Source: Branchiostoma floridae (taxonomy: Eukaryota > Chordata > Leptocardii > Amphioxiformes > Branchiostomatidae). Taken from it: DNA of 64,000 nt. The position numbers and the translations under genes are program-made. Positions 1 through 12,200 of the stretch are shown piece by piece. The notes below the pieces were generated by a model, which saw only the letters and a program-made list of their open reading frames with translations, was not told the DNA's origin and did not search any database. Location: NCBI RefSeq assembly GCF_000003815.2, contig NC_049986.1, forward strand, positions 6,726,369 to 6,790,368, written 5' to 3'. How positions within the stretch are numbered: position 1 is the stretch's first letter; each line of letters opens with the position of its first letter.

Positions 1-103
1 GGATAAAGGCAAACCAGTGTTATAACAGAAATCCAACAAAACTTTGAAATCTTGCTCTTAGATAGACCAGTACCGTTACAAAGGTACACACGACCGTACA
101 CAC

Positions 104-268
104 CTGTAGTTTGGGATGTGCGTAGAACTCGTTGAGAAAGTCCATGATGACGTCGGTCTGCAGCTGGGTGGCGCACACCACCACGTGATTCTCGCTCTCG
201 GCTCGCTGGCGGGAGTAACTGCCACCCTGTTTGGTACGCTCCATCCACAGGAATGCCATCTGTTCAAA
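104..268 (-). CDS. KCNT: KCNT exon 10 (residues 288-342, S6-RCK1 linker and start of RCK1)
   Basis: Acceptor ATTGACAG|TTT and donor CAG|GTGTGT; phase 0, 55 codons. It begins [16 protein letters not shown] and ends [14 protein letters not shown]. The block NHVVVC starts the first RCK (Na+/regulatory) domain. No further exon is visible between 1 and 103, so the remaining coding part lies outside the window. Confidence 0.96.
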
Positions 269-3200
269 CTGTCAATCAGGAGGAAACATGGAAGATCAGA
301 TCGTCTAAAAAGCATTACACACTTTGACCCTTGAAAAGATCGTTTCAAATTGATTCAAAGTAATTCACACAAAATGTTATTGCCTCATTCAGGCTATGGC
401 AGTTCATAGAATGGATACAATAGAAATGATGTATGAAGGATTTAATTGAGTTTCAGAAAACATGGATAATTAGAATGTCTGAAATGATATAATAGTATGT
501 ATTTGTGTGTTCAAAACCATTACTCGAGGCTTCAAAGCATACATCTATATGTTTTTTTATATTATCCATTCAATGTTAGCAATATTCTGAATGTGGCAAA
601 AACTAATGTGGCAAAGGTTTGACAAAAATATTATTTTACCATTCTAAAATGAGTTGTTTTCTAATTATTTTACAAGATGGCAATAAAGCTGTCAGGTTAC
701 AAATGAATATAAATTCTCTATTTTGAGTGTATGCATTTCTGAATAATCATGTCATATCTACGGTATGATCCTAACTACCATTTTTACAGTTGAAGGAGGG
801 CCAATGTCTACCACTGCAAGCACTATCAGAGCACTGTAACATGCTTGCGCTTCAAACCAGAGAAGACTTAGGACTGAAAACGTCTTAGAGAGAGGGTCAG
901 TTCTTGTTGAAGTTGTGAGAAAAGTTGGCAGTGAAGTCACACAGGGTCCAAACTGCATGCCAGGATTTGTGCTCACTAGGGGTGGGTACCAGTACAAGGT
1001 ACCAGTACAAAACCGTTATTTCTAATTGGACCTGTCCGGAAAAAAAACAGAATTGAAAAAATTAGGTGGACCTATCAGAAAATTAACAGATTGCTTGATC
1101 AGGCATTCATACGTTTTGGTGCTTGCAGGTCAAATAAATTACAGCGAAGCAGAGTAGAGTTTATAGTCATCTCTACCAAGTTTTACAGTCAATTGTACAG
1201 ACTGAGGCAGTTAGCGTTGTAGAATTTTAAAACGCCAGAGTGAGTATGATACTCTACCAAACAAATTTCTTTGTCATGAAATATAGACCATTGTTGTGAG
1301 TATCATCCATTTACATGTTTTCACAAGTCATACTGAATCAGGTACAGGTTCAGGTCCAAACCTGGACCTGATCCTCTGGACCTGAACCGGACCTGGATTT
1401 TCTGTACCGGTACCCACCCCTAGTGCTCACTGTTCTCACCAATCTGAATCCACCCATATGCCAGGCCTGTCTGCCTGTGTTAGTATTTGTCGCCTACTCC
1501 AGCCATAAGGTTTGCATCAATTCAACATGATAACATGGAAACAACAGAAAAATTAGCAAAAAAAGGAACATCTGCCAGCAAATTAAACATATTTCCTCCT
1601 TTCTCAGCCCCAGCCCTAAGCAGTAAAAAAGAGAAGATGGCATCCTTTTTTGCATCAATACCGGTAGACCTATGATATGCTGAATCCAAGAATTCATGGA
1701 GAGTTTGATGAAATTCTATAGCATTGGTCTTCACAACCTTCACTCGAAAATTGCACTACATTATTTCTGCAATTTTTTTTTACCATTTCTTGTGGGTTCT
1801 ATCCCAACTGTTCACTCAATTTAAGTTTGAATGCATGGATAATTGGTTCATGAAGGTTCAAATCTGTCTTTCAGCCAATCAGTTGTAAAATGTCTTGTCA
1901 GCATAGGGTTATTAATAGGGAAAAGGGAATCAAATATCTAGCTGGCTCTTAAATTTAACTAACCTACCAGCTTGCGGTATTTTGGGCGACTCAGCTGAGA
2001 TGTAAAAGTGTAGTGATGTAAACTTAATCTTTGGACAGAAGAAGGAGAGAAAGAAAAAAAAACAAGAACACACAACAGGAACTCCAACTAGAACACACAG
2101 AAACACTAACAGGAACACACAGAAACTCCAACAAGAACACACATATGGGTACACCATCAAGAACACATGGAAACTCTAAGAAGAGTGCACAAAGTATCAA
2201 AACAGCACAATATTGCCACCACCGAAAGCTCAGGGCAACAAAAATAAGCACAGACAACAACAGAGGAAGCTGAGGTCACCCAAGCTTAGCAACTTCAAAT
2301 ATGAAGAGTAAAATTTTTATCTCTAACAATGTGTGTTGTGGAATCAAATTAGTAAGTTTTGTTATGATATCAGATTATGATAATGATTATGATTAGCAAA
2401 ACTAATGTCATTTTAGCTTTTTGCTATTCAATCAAATGTGCAGATTGTTTTGGAACAATACCATGCAAAGACTGTGCATCAAAGGGCCAATACAAAAGCA
2501 ATATGTCATATACTTTAAATCTTATTACAATGAGTTAGTGATAGCAAGCTTGGATGGTAAGATCTAGGCTGTCTTCAAGACCCATCCTTATATAATGGGA
2601 CAGAAATTCGCTTTTTTGTTTGTTTGTGGCTTACATCTGATCTCTTTGACATGACATTGATGAAGATTTTAGTTTTAGATTTAGATTTAGATTTAGCAAC
2701 AAAAGCTAGCAATACAAGACAAAAAATTTCAAGTTTGAGACAGCCCTGGGCAAGATGCATCATCAAAACATAGAATTGAAATGGGTTTGTAGAAAACATT
2801 GACATTAACGCCCCTGGTTACCTGGATGGGCAGGATGATGAGTGCCACACAGATCATGATGATGACCATGGCTTTGGACACCCAGAGTTCAGGGGTGATG
2901 TCACCGTAGCCTACTGTGCTGAAGGTCACGATCACGAACCAGAAGGAGTCAAACATGTTGATGTTCTTCCCTGCCCTCTCAAAGTGCTGTATTCCACATA
3001 TGCTGTAGAAGGGAAAGGAAAACGTAAGATGAAACCTTTGTTTGCACATGCATCAGAACATCAATACTTTGCTTTGAAAATTATTGCATTTCACTAAAAT
3101 ATTTCGAGAAATTGATATTATAGCAATAGCAGAACATTACTGTTTTATGATTATTTGATTCTTGATATTACCAGGAAAATAGAACATTTGTATGATATAA

Positions 3201-6200
3201 GAATATCAGATATTTGATTCTTTGATTCTTTGAATATTTGATTCTTGAAAGTATGTCAGAATATCTGGGCTTAAAAGGATTTTAGTGAACACCTGGATTC
3301 TGTCTATGACACAAACCTGACCATGTCATACATACCAGATAAGATTAAAAATGTCATGGAATTATGAACTTATGTAAGCTAAGGATTGAACATACAAGTA
3401 CAAAGACATATAAAAATATATTTCAATACTTTCCAAGAATAAAAGAGTTACTATGAAAGACCTTTGCAGTATGCTTGACACAAGCCTGTCCATCTTGTAC
3501 TAAGTACTAACCTTGTGAAGACTAAACACAACAGGGTGGCTATGAGTATGATGACCTGCTGTGCTAGGGCAGACTGACTTCTCTGCATGGCTCTGTTCAA
3601 GTCATTCTGGAACAAAGTATTGGTACTTCTGAACAAAGTAACATCCTTCAATGTTGAAATATGTATGAACTTTATATGCATGATCTATGCACATAGGCCT
3701 GAAAGGAAGTCCTTCAGATGAAAAACAATGTCTTAATCACAGCCTTTTATTCAGCACTACGGACAGCAACATTGTGTTAGGACTCCTGAACAAAAAGCTT
3801 CTCCAATGTTTAAACATAAACTGTATAGCATAATCCCTGCATATACAACTTTAGAGCCTCCTAAAGGATGTCCTTCAGATGAAGAACAATGTTTTAATCA
3901 CAGCCTTTAATTCAGCACCATGGACAGCACTATTGTGTCAAAAACTTATAAACAAAACCTTTATAGTACGGTCATCAAAGGTGAACGAACAGTCACGGTT
4001 ACTCTAATAAATCAGTATAAGGAGCCACTTTTTCGTTTATCAAAACATTGTATTCATTTCATAAAAAGTGTAAAAAATTCGTAACACTGTCAAAAAGTCT
4101 AGATAACATCTGGTAGTGAAAACACCAGCCTTTCATTCAGGACAACAAATTTATTGTCTGTATCATCTCCAAATCAGTTAACTTCAGGGTGAATTCTTTC
4201 CTATTGCTGACATTGTATTGTACCACTTACTTAGCAACTTATTCAAGTAGTTTTGTCCAACTTACCAGCATGTTGGTGAGGGCTGACTTTGCCAACCAGC
4301 AGTTGAGAAAGACTGGCACAAAAAGGTTCCTTAGGGGTGCCCAAAATATCTGTGTGAGGAATGGAAGAAAACATGAGTTGTTTGACTTATCACATGTGTT
4401 TTCTCTTATTGTTAGCCCTTGATAATAGTTACCCACTGGTTAGGTAACACTAGCTGTTCATGTATGTACATATATGTGTTCCTGCCAAGAACCAATAAAC
4501 ATTGTTCATCACACATGGACATCCAGTTTTTGTGCATATCAATGCACCCATAAAATAAACCAAACGATTTCCAGAAGTTAAATGGAACATTGTAAACTGG
4601 AATGTGAATAAACTTTTCTCATCAAATTTCTATCTTTTCAACAGTTAAGCTGAGATGTATAGGACCTGTAACTTGGCTACATGTCTTGCATTACCTATGA
4701 CATTATCAAGGAATCAGCAGCTCTCTCTACAACTACACTGAGAACAATTACTCCACCAATGAAAAAAGTTCTTCGTTGATTCGATCAAAGGCATTCCATT
4801 CCATTTAATGAACTATTCAAGACAAAGTCTCAGGACAAGTGGAACACTTTGCTCCAAATCCCAGCTCAATAAGAATCAAATGTGAAGCCGTAATGCATTT
4901 GGCACGTTGTACTCCCTATCAGATAGCCTCCAATACACGTGATGAGAATTTACTCCTCTGGTATTATTATCGAACTTAGTTGCTAAATCTGACAAAAGCA
5001 GCTGAATATTACTCCACCCTAGACAGAATTGAAATGAATCATTTTGTTTTGGAGCATTATACAGTGTTGACATCTGATAAGATGATGAACTAGACTGAAC
5101 TTAACTTAACTGATTATTGATACTCAGTTGTTGAGGATTCATTCTTTGATTCAAAATCAAAGCGTACTGAAAGCATCTAACGTTGCTGTTTTGGCTACAC
5201 AACAGTGAAAATCTAACAGGCAACAAATCAAAGAAACCTTTGTATGGTGGTATCTCATGCAAGAAACATCACAAACCTTGTGCAAACTTTAAAGCCATTT
5301 GGCCATGTGCCACCCATTTTCGATTGGTTATAGGGATATGCAGCAGAGAGATAAAGAACTCAAAGCCTAGTCTACGTAGAACTTCTAAAATTCAAATCAA
5401 AGTCTACTGGACTTTTTACAGTTTGAATTCAAGGCACTATTATCGTAAGCCTGACAGACACTGGTTATCAATTCTCTGTTGGTTTGGGGATTTGGTAGCA
5501 GGGTGAAATCTTAAATCACAGACAAATCTTGTCAGAACTTTTGACATTCAAATCAAAGCCCACTTGACTTTTTCCAATTAACTTTTTCCAATTAGAATTC
5601 AAGGAACGTGAACACTAAGCTTGAAAGACACCAGTTATCAATGCTCTTGGTTTTTGGTTTGGCTGCAGGGAAAAGGTAATGAAGTCGAAGACAAGTCTCG
5701 TCAGAACTTCTGACATTCAAATCGAAGCCTACTGGACTATTTCCAATTAAACCTCAAGGAACATGTAATACTCAGCTTGAAAGACACTGGTTGTCAATTC
5801 TCTATTGGTTTGGGGGTTGGCTGCAGGGAGTTGTAAAACTAATGAAGTCAAAAAGGAGTCTTGCCAGAACTTCTGACATTCAAATCAAAGCCTACTGGAC
5901 TTTTTCCAATAAGAATTCAAAGAACATTTGTGTTCAGCTTGACAGACCCTGATTATCAGTTATCTTTTGGTTTTGGGGTTTGGCTGCAGGGAAAAAGCTA
6001 ATGAAGTCAAAGACAAGTCTTGTCAGAACTTCTGACATTCAAATCAAAACCTACAGGACTTTTTCCACTTAGTATTCAAGGAACATTTGCTTAAAAGACA
6101 CTGGTTATCAAAGACACTGGTTATCAATTCTCTATTGCTTTTTTTGGGGTTTGCCTTCAAGGAAAAAGCTAATAAAGTCAAAGAAGAGTCTCGTCAGAAC

Positions 6201-9200
6201 TTCTGACATTCAAATCGAAACCATGGTCCCCATAAGAATTCAGAAAACGTTGATGCAGAGCTTGACAAACCCCAGTGCAGGAGATTGCTACATTTGTATG
6301 CTGGTCAGATGACGTCTGAGCCCTCCACACCTTGTAATCACATTCTCCGTCTGGCGTTAATATCAAGCCATGAGAGATTTCATTACTTTCCATCGACTGT
6401 GGAACGTCTGTAGGGTATCACTTTACAGCCATTATATCACATCACGTCTAGAAGGACATTTTTCATCACTTTACTGCCTGTAGTACGAGATGAAATAGAA
6501 TAGAGATCTATGGTGTTGCACTTTGCGAGCCTGTGAAATATGTAACTAATTTTCTGTAATCTAGAACCCAAAGTTTATAGTATGCTAGAGTGCCAAGGAA
6601 ATTTCATGACAGTACTTTACACCATGCAGTAAACACGGCGGTCGGTTGCTAGGGTATTCTTTCCCGTTGCTATGCGAGTTCGACAGAGTATCGGGTTACA
6701 AGAGGCCTACCATTTGCTAACCGTAAAATATTTCAAACTAAGCAAAATGTTATGACAAGGAAAATGTATTCAAAATAACATTAAACTCGCAATTTTAGAT
6801 AGTTTGAATCTTCCCGTTTGAATTGAGATAGTTGTTTTGTTTCGATTTTGCTTCCAAAGACGATTATTTTCTGTTTCAAGGAAGGCCTTCAATATGACCA
6901 TACTCTTGATAAGATGGGCCGCAAGTGCCATGGCAAATTCTCGATTTTTATATTTTTCATCATCTGAGAGGCAAATAAAACTTTCTGTTTTTGGGATTTT
7001 TTAATTTTTAATTTTAAGCAAAGTTACAGTCAAAAATATGAGTAAAAATGGCATTTTTCGCACTTAATTACCAATAATTCAAAATCTAAGGCATTTTTTA
7101 AAAATCCCAAAAACAGAAATCTCGGGAAATCCGTTGCGGTCATTTTGAGCCGTCAATGAGTTAAGTTGGACTCTTCTTGGTGGAGATCTTAAACGATGTT
7201 TACACGCATGTCATGCCGCACGGAGAGCGGGAGGGTGTAATTGATACCGGTGTAAACAACACTTATAATATCCAAGGTCACCAACACAAACGTCAGTAGC
7301 TTCGTTGAATATCACAGGTCCCAAACAAAGTGATAGCATGGATGTACTGTACAGAAAATTGTTTATATTGGTTAAAAAATATCTTTTTCGCCTGATTCAA
7401 GTTAGTTGGGGGGAAAATGCCAGAAAGCACGGTTTTACCTGCAATGACCGCAGATGACCTAAATAGAACACGGGTTCGGTTCGAATTACGTCAGATGGAA
7501 CATCATGGAAGAGGGTTCGAATTCGGCTAGACATGGGAGGTTTTGAGCCCGTATTTGACCACCGTGAAAAATCTATGAAAATAAGGCTTGACATGGCTTT
7601 TTGCTTGAAATGTTTGCTTTTGTGAACATATTCCCATGAATTTTTGTATGATTTCAATTTTACTTAAGACAATAAAAACAAATGAAAGCAGAATTACAGA
7701 AGAGTGTAATGTTGCATAAACAATTAACAAAGAAAATTAGTTATTTTACATTTACACACATGAACACACAATTTCTATGATCCTTTGAATTTTTCTTATC
7801 CCTCCTGTTAGGACATTTTCAGTTTGAAATATATTAGCCTGGCAAAATTGCACCTGGAAAAGCTATCTTACAACGATCTTATCTACAGTAGGCCATTACA
7901 AAAATGGGATTGTCAGTGTCACATCCAATTCTACCCTGCATCGTATAATCTGTAATGAGTTCTGTCAATGCCGCTGCAGGCTATAAGCTCTGCTGATGTA
8001 CGTAAATGGAAGCAAAGTCAATGCCAGAAAGGCGAAGTCAAGCCAGTACAGTGGTTACTCGNNNNNNNNNNNNNNNNNNNNNNNNNNNNNNNNNNNNNNN
8101 NNNNNNNNNNNNNNNNNNNNNNNNNNNNNNNNNNNNNNNNNNNNNNNNNNNNNNNNNNNNNNNNNNNNNNNNNNNNNNNNNNNNNNNNNNNNNNNNNNNN
8201 NNNNNNNNNNNNNNNNNNNNNNNNNNNNNNNNNNNNNNNNNNNCTACCTGACATTTTATTGTAACCGCTGTGAAATTGGGAGACTGGAAGTAATTCTTCC
8301 ACTTATTTCCCATTATGTGGATACTTCACAAAAGGTCCTGTATAATTCAACCTTCCAGTCTCCCATTTAAAACATCCCATGAGACTCAGTATGTTTTTTA
8401 AAGATAGCCACCCTCCCTCAAAGAGAATGAATTCTGATATTCTCATCTAGTATTTTATTCCAAAAGTAATTCTGCTGCAAAGTTGTAGTTTAGTAGGCCA
8501 CATGAAATTTATTTCTTGCTTCTCGGATACCACCCCCCGCCCCCCGAAGGTCTGGGGTGAAGACATATGGCTTAAATAACACACACAAAAAAAAACAGCC
8601 TGAGGAGTTTAGTGACATGTTTTACGCAATGAATCCCTTCCTTTGATTTGTTACTAACATTCTGAATAAAGGGCATTGTTTTTAGACTGAAATAATGTAT
8701 ACGTGGCTCTGAATGGCAATATTTACAGGTTTGTGATAGCAAAACCTGTATTACTTTTTTTTGAAAATGAGTGACTTCTTTTTTTTTGAATGACAAAAAA
8801 AATGGACAGGCAAATCCAAGAAGCAACAAATAAAATTGGTGTGGCCTAAAGTTTGAAAAAATGTTGCAAAAAAAAATGACAACTCTGATATCCGGCAGTG
8901 CCCCAGTAGTCCTCTGAGAATTCCCAATGATAAGCTGAGTTAACATTTTGCGGTATGGTTCACCTGCTACACATACATGAAAATTACCTGGTGGTTACGG
9001 CTCATGTCCTTTGTAGTTTTCTTCTTTTAACAACGTATATTGTGTAATAAACTATACCAAGGATACATCCTACTTGATGGATATGACAGAGACTGTGAAA
9101 TTGGGATTATATGAGATTCGTGCTTAGAATATTATTACATAGAGTGAAAAACTACCACATGTATCAGTTGCACGAATCACAACTCAGGCGTTGTCTTCAC

Positions 9201-12200
9201 AAACCGGTACAACACATGTAAGCTATTGCTTTTCTAAATTGTTTATGACATATGTTTAGGTCTATGGCAAACCATGGCATAAAGTTATTAATTCCATTGG
9301 GAGAAGATTTAAGGTGTACTTACTGTGATGATGAATGGGACTGTGTTGATCATTTCTAACAGGAACCTGATGTTGAACACTGACTGAACAAGGCTGCCCT
9401 GAGATTATAAAAGAAAAGAAAAGACTTGCTTTGTTTATCACATAATCATCAATGAATGCATTCATTTGTTTTTTTATCATTATCTAGTGAATGGATAGTA
9501 TGTGATAAGTCCTACATTGCTACTCGTTTTCAAAACCATGCATTAGATAAAACTTACAGAATTGTAAGGAATGTTAATTCATCAATTGAATTGATTGGTT
9601 GATTGTAGATTACCGACACATATTCTGATAAAATTCTAAGGTCTGGAAAGAGAACAATATAATCACCTTTCTCACGCGGCGGCCATGATAGATCGAAGAA
9701 GAGGTCAATGAGCCAAACAGACAAAACTTATTTCTAAAATCAGGTCCCATTTAGTTTTCCCCCAAACCCCACAAATTTTCATGATATAAGATAGAATAAT
9801 AAATATTACAAGAAGTGTTATGCACCGAAAGATGTAGCAATTTAGAGTAGTGTAGACTGACCCCATAGTCCCTTAAGAGATGCAAAATAAAAACATAATA
9901 ATGCAAATTTTTAACGAATTTGCAGCCATTCACTTATTGGTCGATTTCCTAATTGGCAGGCTACCATTGGTTGAACTGCTAATTATGATGGACAGCCTTT
10001 TGTTTGCCACATTGAACTCGTTTTAGATCTATCATGGCCGCCGCGTGAGAAAGGTGTATAAGGTGGCATGTGAGAAAATTTGTAACAGCAAGACATACCT
10101 TATAGCTAAGGTATGTGATGAGGATGGTCTCCAAAAAACTTATGATTGCCACAACAACCTGTAAAACAACAGGGATTATTATTGGTATCAATTCCATCAT
10201 TTGTATCATACATTCTAAACAGTTATGAAGCTTCTTGTATGGCTCTTTTTACAACTTACCAATTTTTAAACCCAAACCAAGAAGCAAGCAAATGCTACTG
10301 ATAACAGTTACAGTATGTTGTAAGATTGTTTTTCCTTTGTGGATCCAAATAAAGTCAAAGTCAAAGTCCTCTGCTCTTTAGCATATCAAATGTTATTGTA
10401 GCCTTTTCTTGCAAAAGCGAGGCACTTGCAGCATATAAAGTGTGGCATTTGAACTGTACGTAAATCTATAGGATACAGATCTCCCTTTCATCTATGGTAA
10501 TTGCTTTTGAATCATAACGTTAACTCAACTTTTTGCACACTCTTGGCAACTTTCCAAAATTTGTGATGTACAGGCAAAGAATAAGGCACCATGAGTAGTT
10601 TAAAAGTACCATGTCATATGATTCCACCTGTATTTTATGTCATTAACATAATGTGTGATATGCATAGTAGTGCTGCACATTGCCCCACCTGTATGCCCCA
10701 TATAGGGCGGGTGATAGGGGAGGACCTGTTGACCCACACCAGGGGGGCCCAGTTGATCTCCATCCACGTGTAGTTGGGGGTGATCGTACAGTCATGGCTG
10801 AAAATATGTAATATTTAAAGTACATTACAGATATCCAAGAAGATGCAGCATTTACATTATATTGAACACCCTCCTGATTAATTTTCACAAAGCTGATTCT
10901 GGAGAATTCTGGCAGAATTCTGGGGAATTCTGGCTCAGGTTCTCAGAATACTCCAGAATTTGCTTTGTTCCTGGAGACGTACAATTTCAATCTACATATG
11001 AATTACCTTTCAATATACCATATTTCTAAAATGTTATTTCATTTGGTTAATCCATTTTCAAATGATTAAGGTTTGTCCGGAATTAATCTGGAAGTCCAAA
11101 ATTAACCTAGAGGGTGTTGGTATTAAAAGAAACTTTATTAAGTTATCATATGTCTTAATTCTGTGACGATGCAGTCCAGTAAAACTTGGTCTCAACAAAG
11201 GCTGAAGGAACTGGTAAAAGGTAAACAGGATATAAACAAGAGGATCTATTTACAATTGACAAAACTGTTTCAATCAGAGTTTTATGACTGAAGGTGGTTG
11301 GCTGTTGGCCGGCCAGGTTCTGATAATGATATTGAATGCTCTGTTCCTGAACCAACATTTCAAGACACATTGAATAATTTGTATTGATCAGTTCTTACCT
11401 TGTGAGAATCACTACGGTAACCATATACCAGCATGTTGCTTTATATTTCTATGGTACCAAGTTTTATCAGTCTGAGAGTAAATCATAAAAACAGAATTGA
11501 TGGATTATGATTCAACATCATGGAGATTTTTGGCAACAAGCCTCCAAATTTTCCTACAGATGAGGTCCTCTACTGTCAACTGAGCTAATGTGACAAGGCT
11601 TGCTTTTGGTGCAAAGTATAAAGTTAATCTCATTTTCACGTCTTCTGCCTGAGAAATCATCTGGTAATCCCTTCTTGATGGCTGCACTGATTGCTAAAGC
11701 AGCCTTCAAAGGCATTTTGCTGATGGATTTTGTAACACTTTTAACTCATGGAGTTTGATAGATGTGCAAAGTTACAAGCAATATATATGCCTGACAAGTC
11801 CTGAGTCAGGGTCTTCCATCTGAAAAGATTACATCCATATATGAAATAGTACGTGTTAATGTCTTGTTCACCTTAATCCGTGGGTTAACCTAAATATCAG
11901 ATTCTGTCATTTTCAAAAGCACTGACTATCATTGACATTTATGCAATATTCTGCAAGTAACAGCAATTTGTTGTCTGTTGATTTGATACCCCTAAATATT
12001 GTTTTTAAAACAACAGATATAGGTTACCCCACGGATAAAGGTGACATCGCAGTATATCTCTGGCTGAAAACTTTTCATCCTCCTGTCAACCAACCAAATA
12101 TGTGTCACTCTTTCTTAAGCTAAGGGCACAATCTGCCGTTTGTGCAACTGCGTGGTGTCTACATGCCAAAACGTGGGCAATCTTTTGGGATCTATGTGGT

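Larger units (their letters stand above)
269..2821. other. KCNT intron 9
   Basis: Holds the hAT-like element 977-1422 and a short minisatellite at 2064-2190. No coding sequence beyond the flanking exons is recognised. Confidence 0.8.
4350..9323. other. KCNT intron 6 (about 5 kb, with assembly gap)
   Basis: Contains a roughly 160-bp satellite at 5340-6235, a fold-back at 6982-7119, an assembly gap at 8062-8243, a small inverted-repeat unit at 8274-8368 and a TIR element at 8494-8848. No further exon is needed: exons 6 and 7 join in frame. Confidence 0.8.

Noticed and set aside
5340-6235. CRISPR-like array
   Set aside because: Units are about 160 bp, diverged, with no short identical repeats or unique spacers, in a eukaryotic intron.
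7968-8370. Several overlapping frames on both strands
   Set aside because: They cross the 182-N gap and are artefacts of it.
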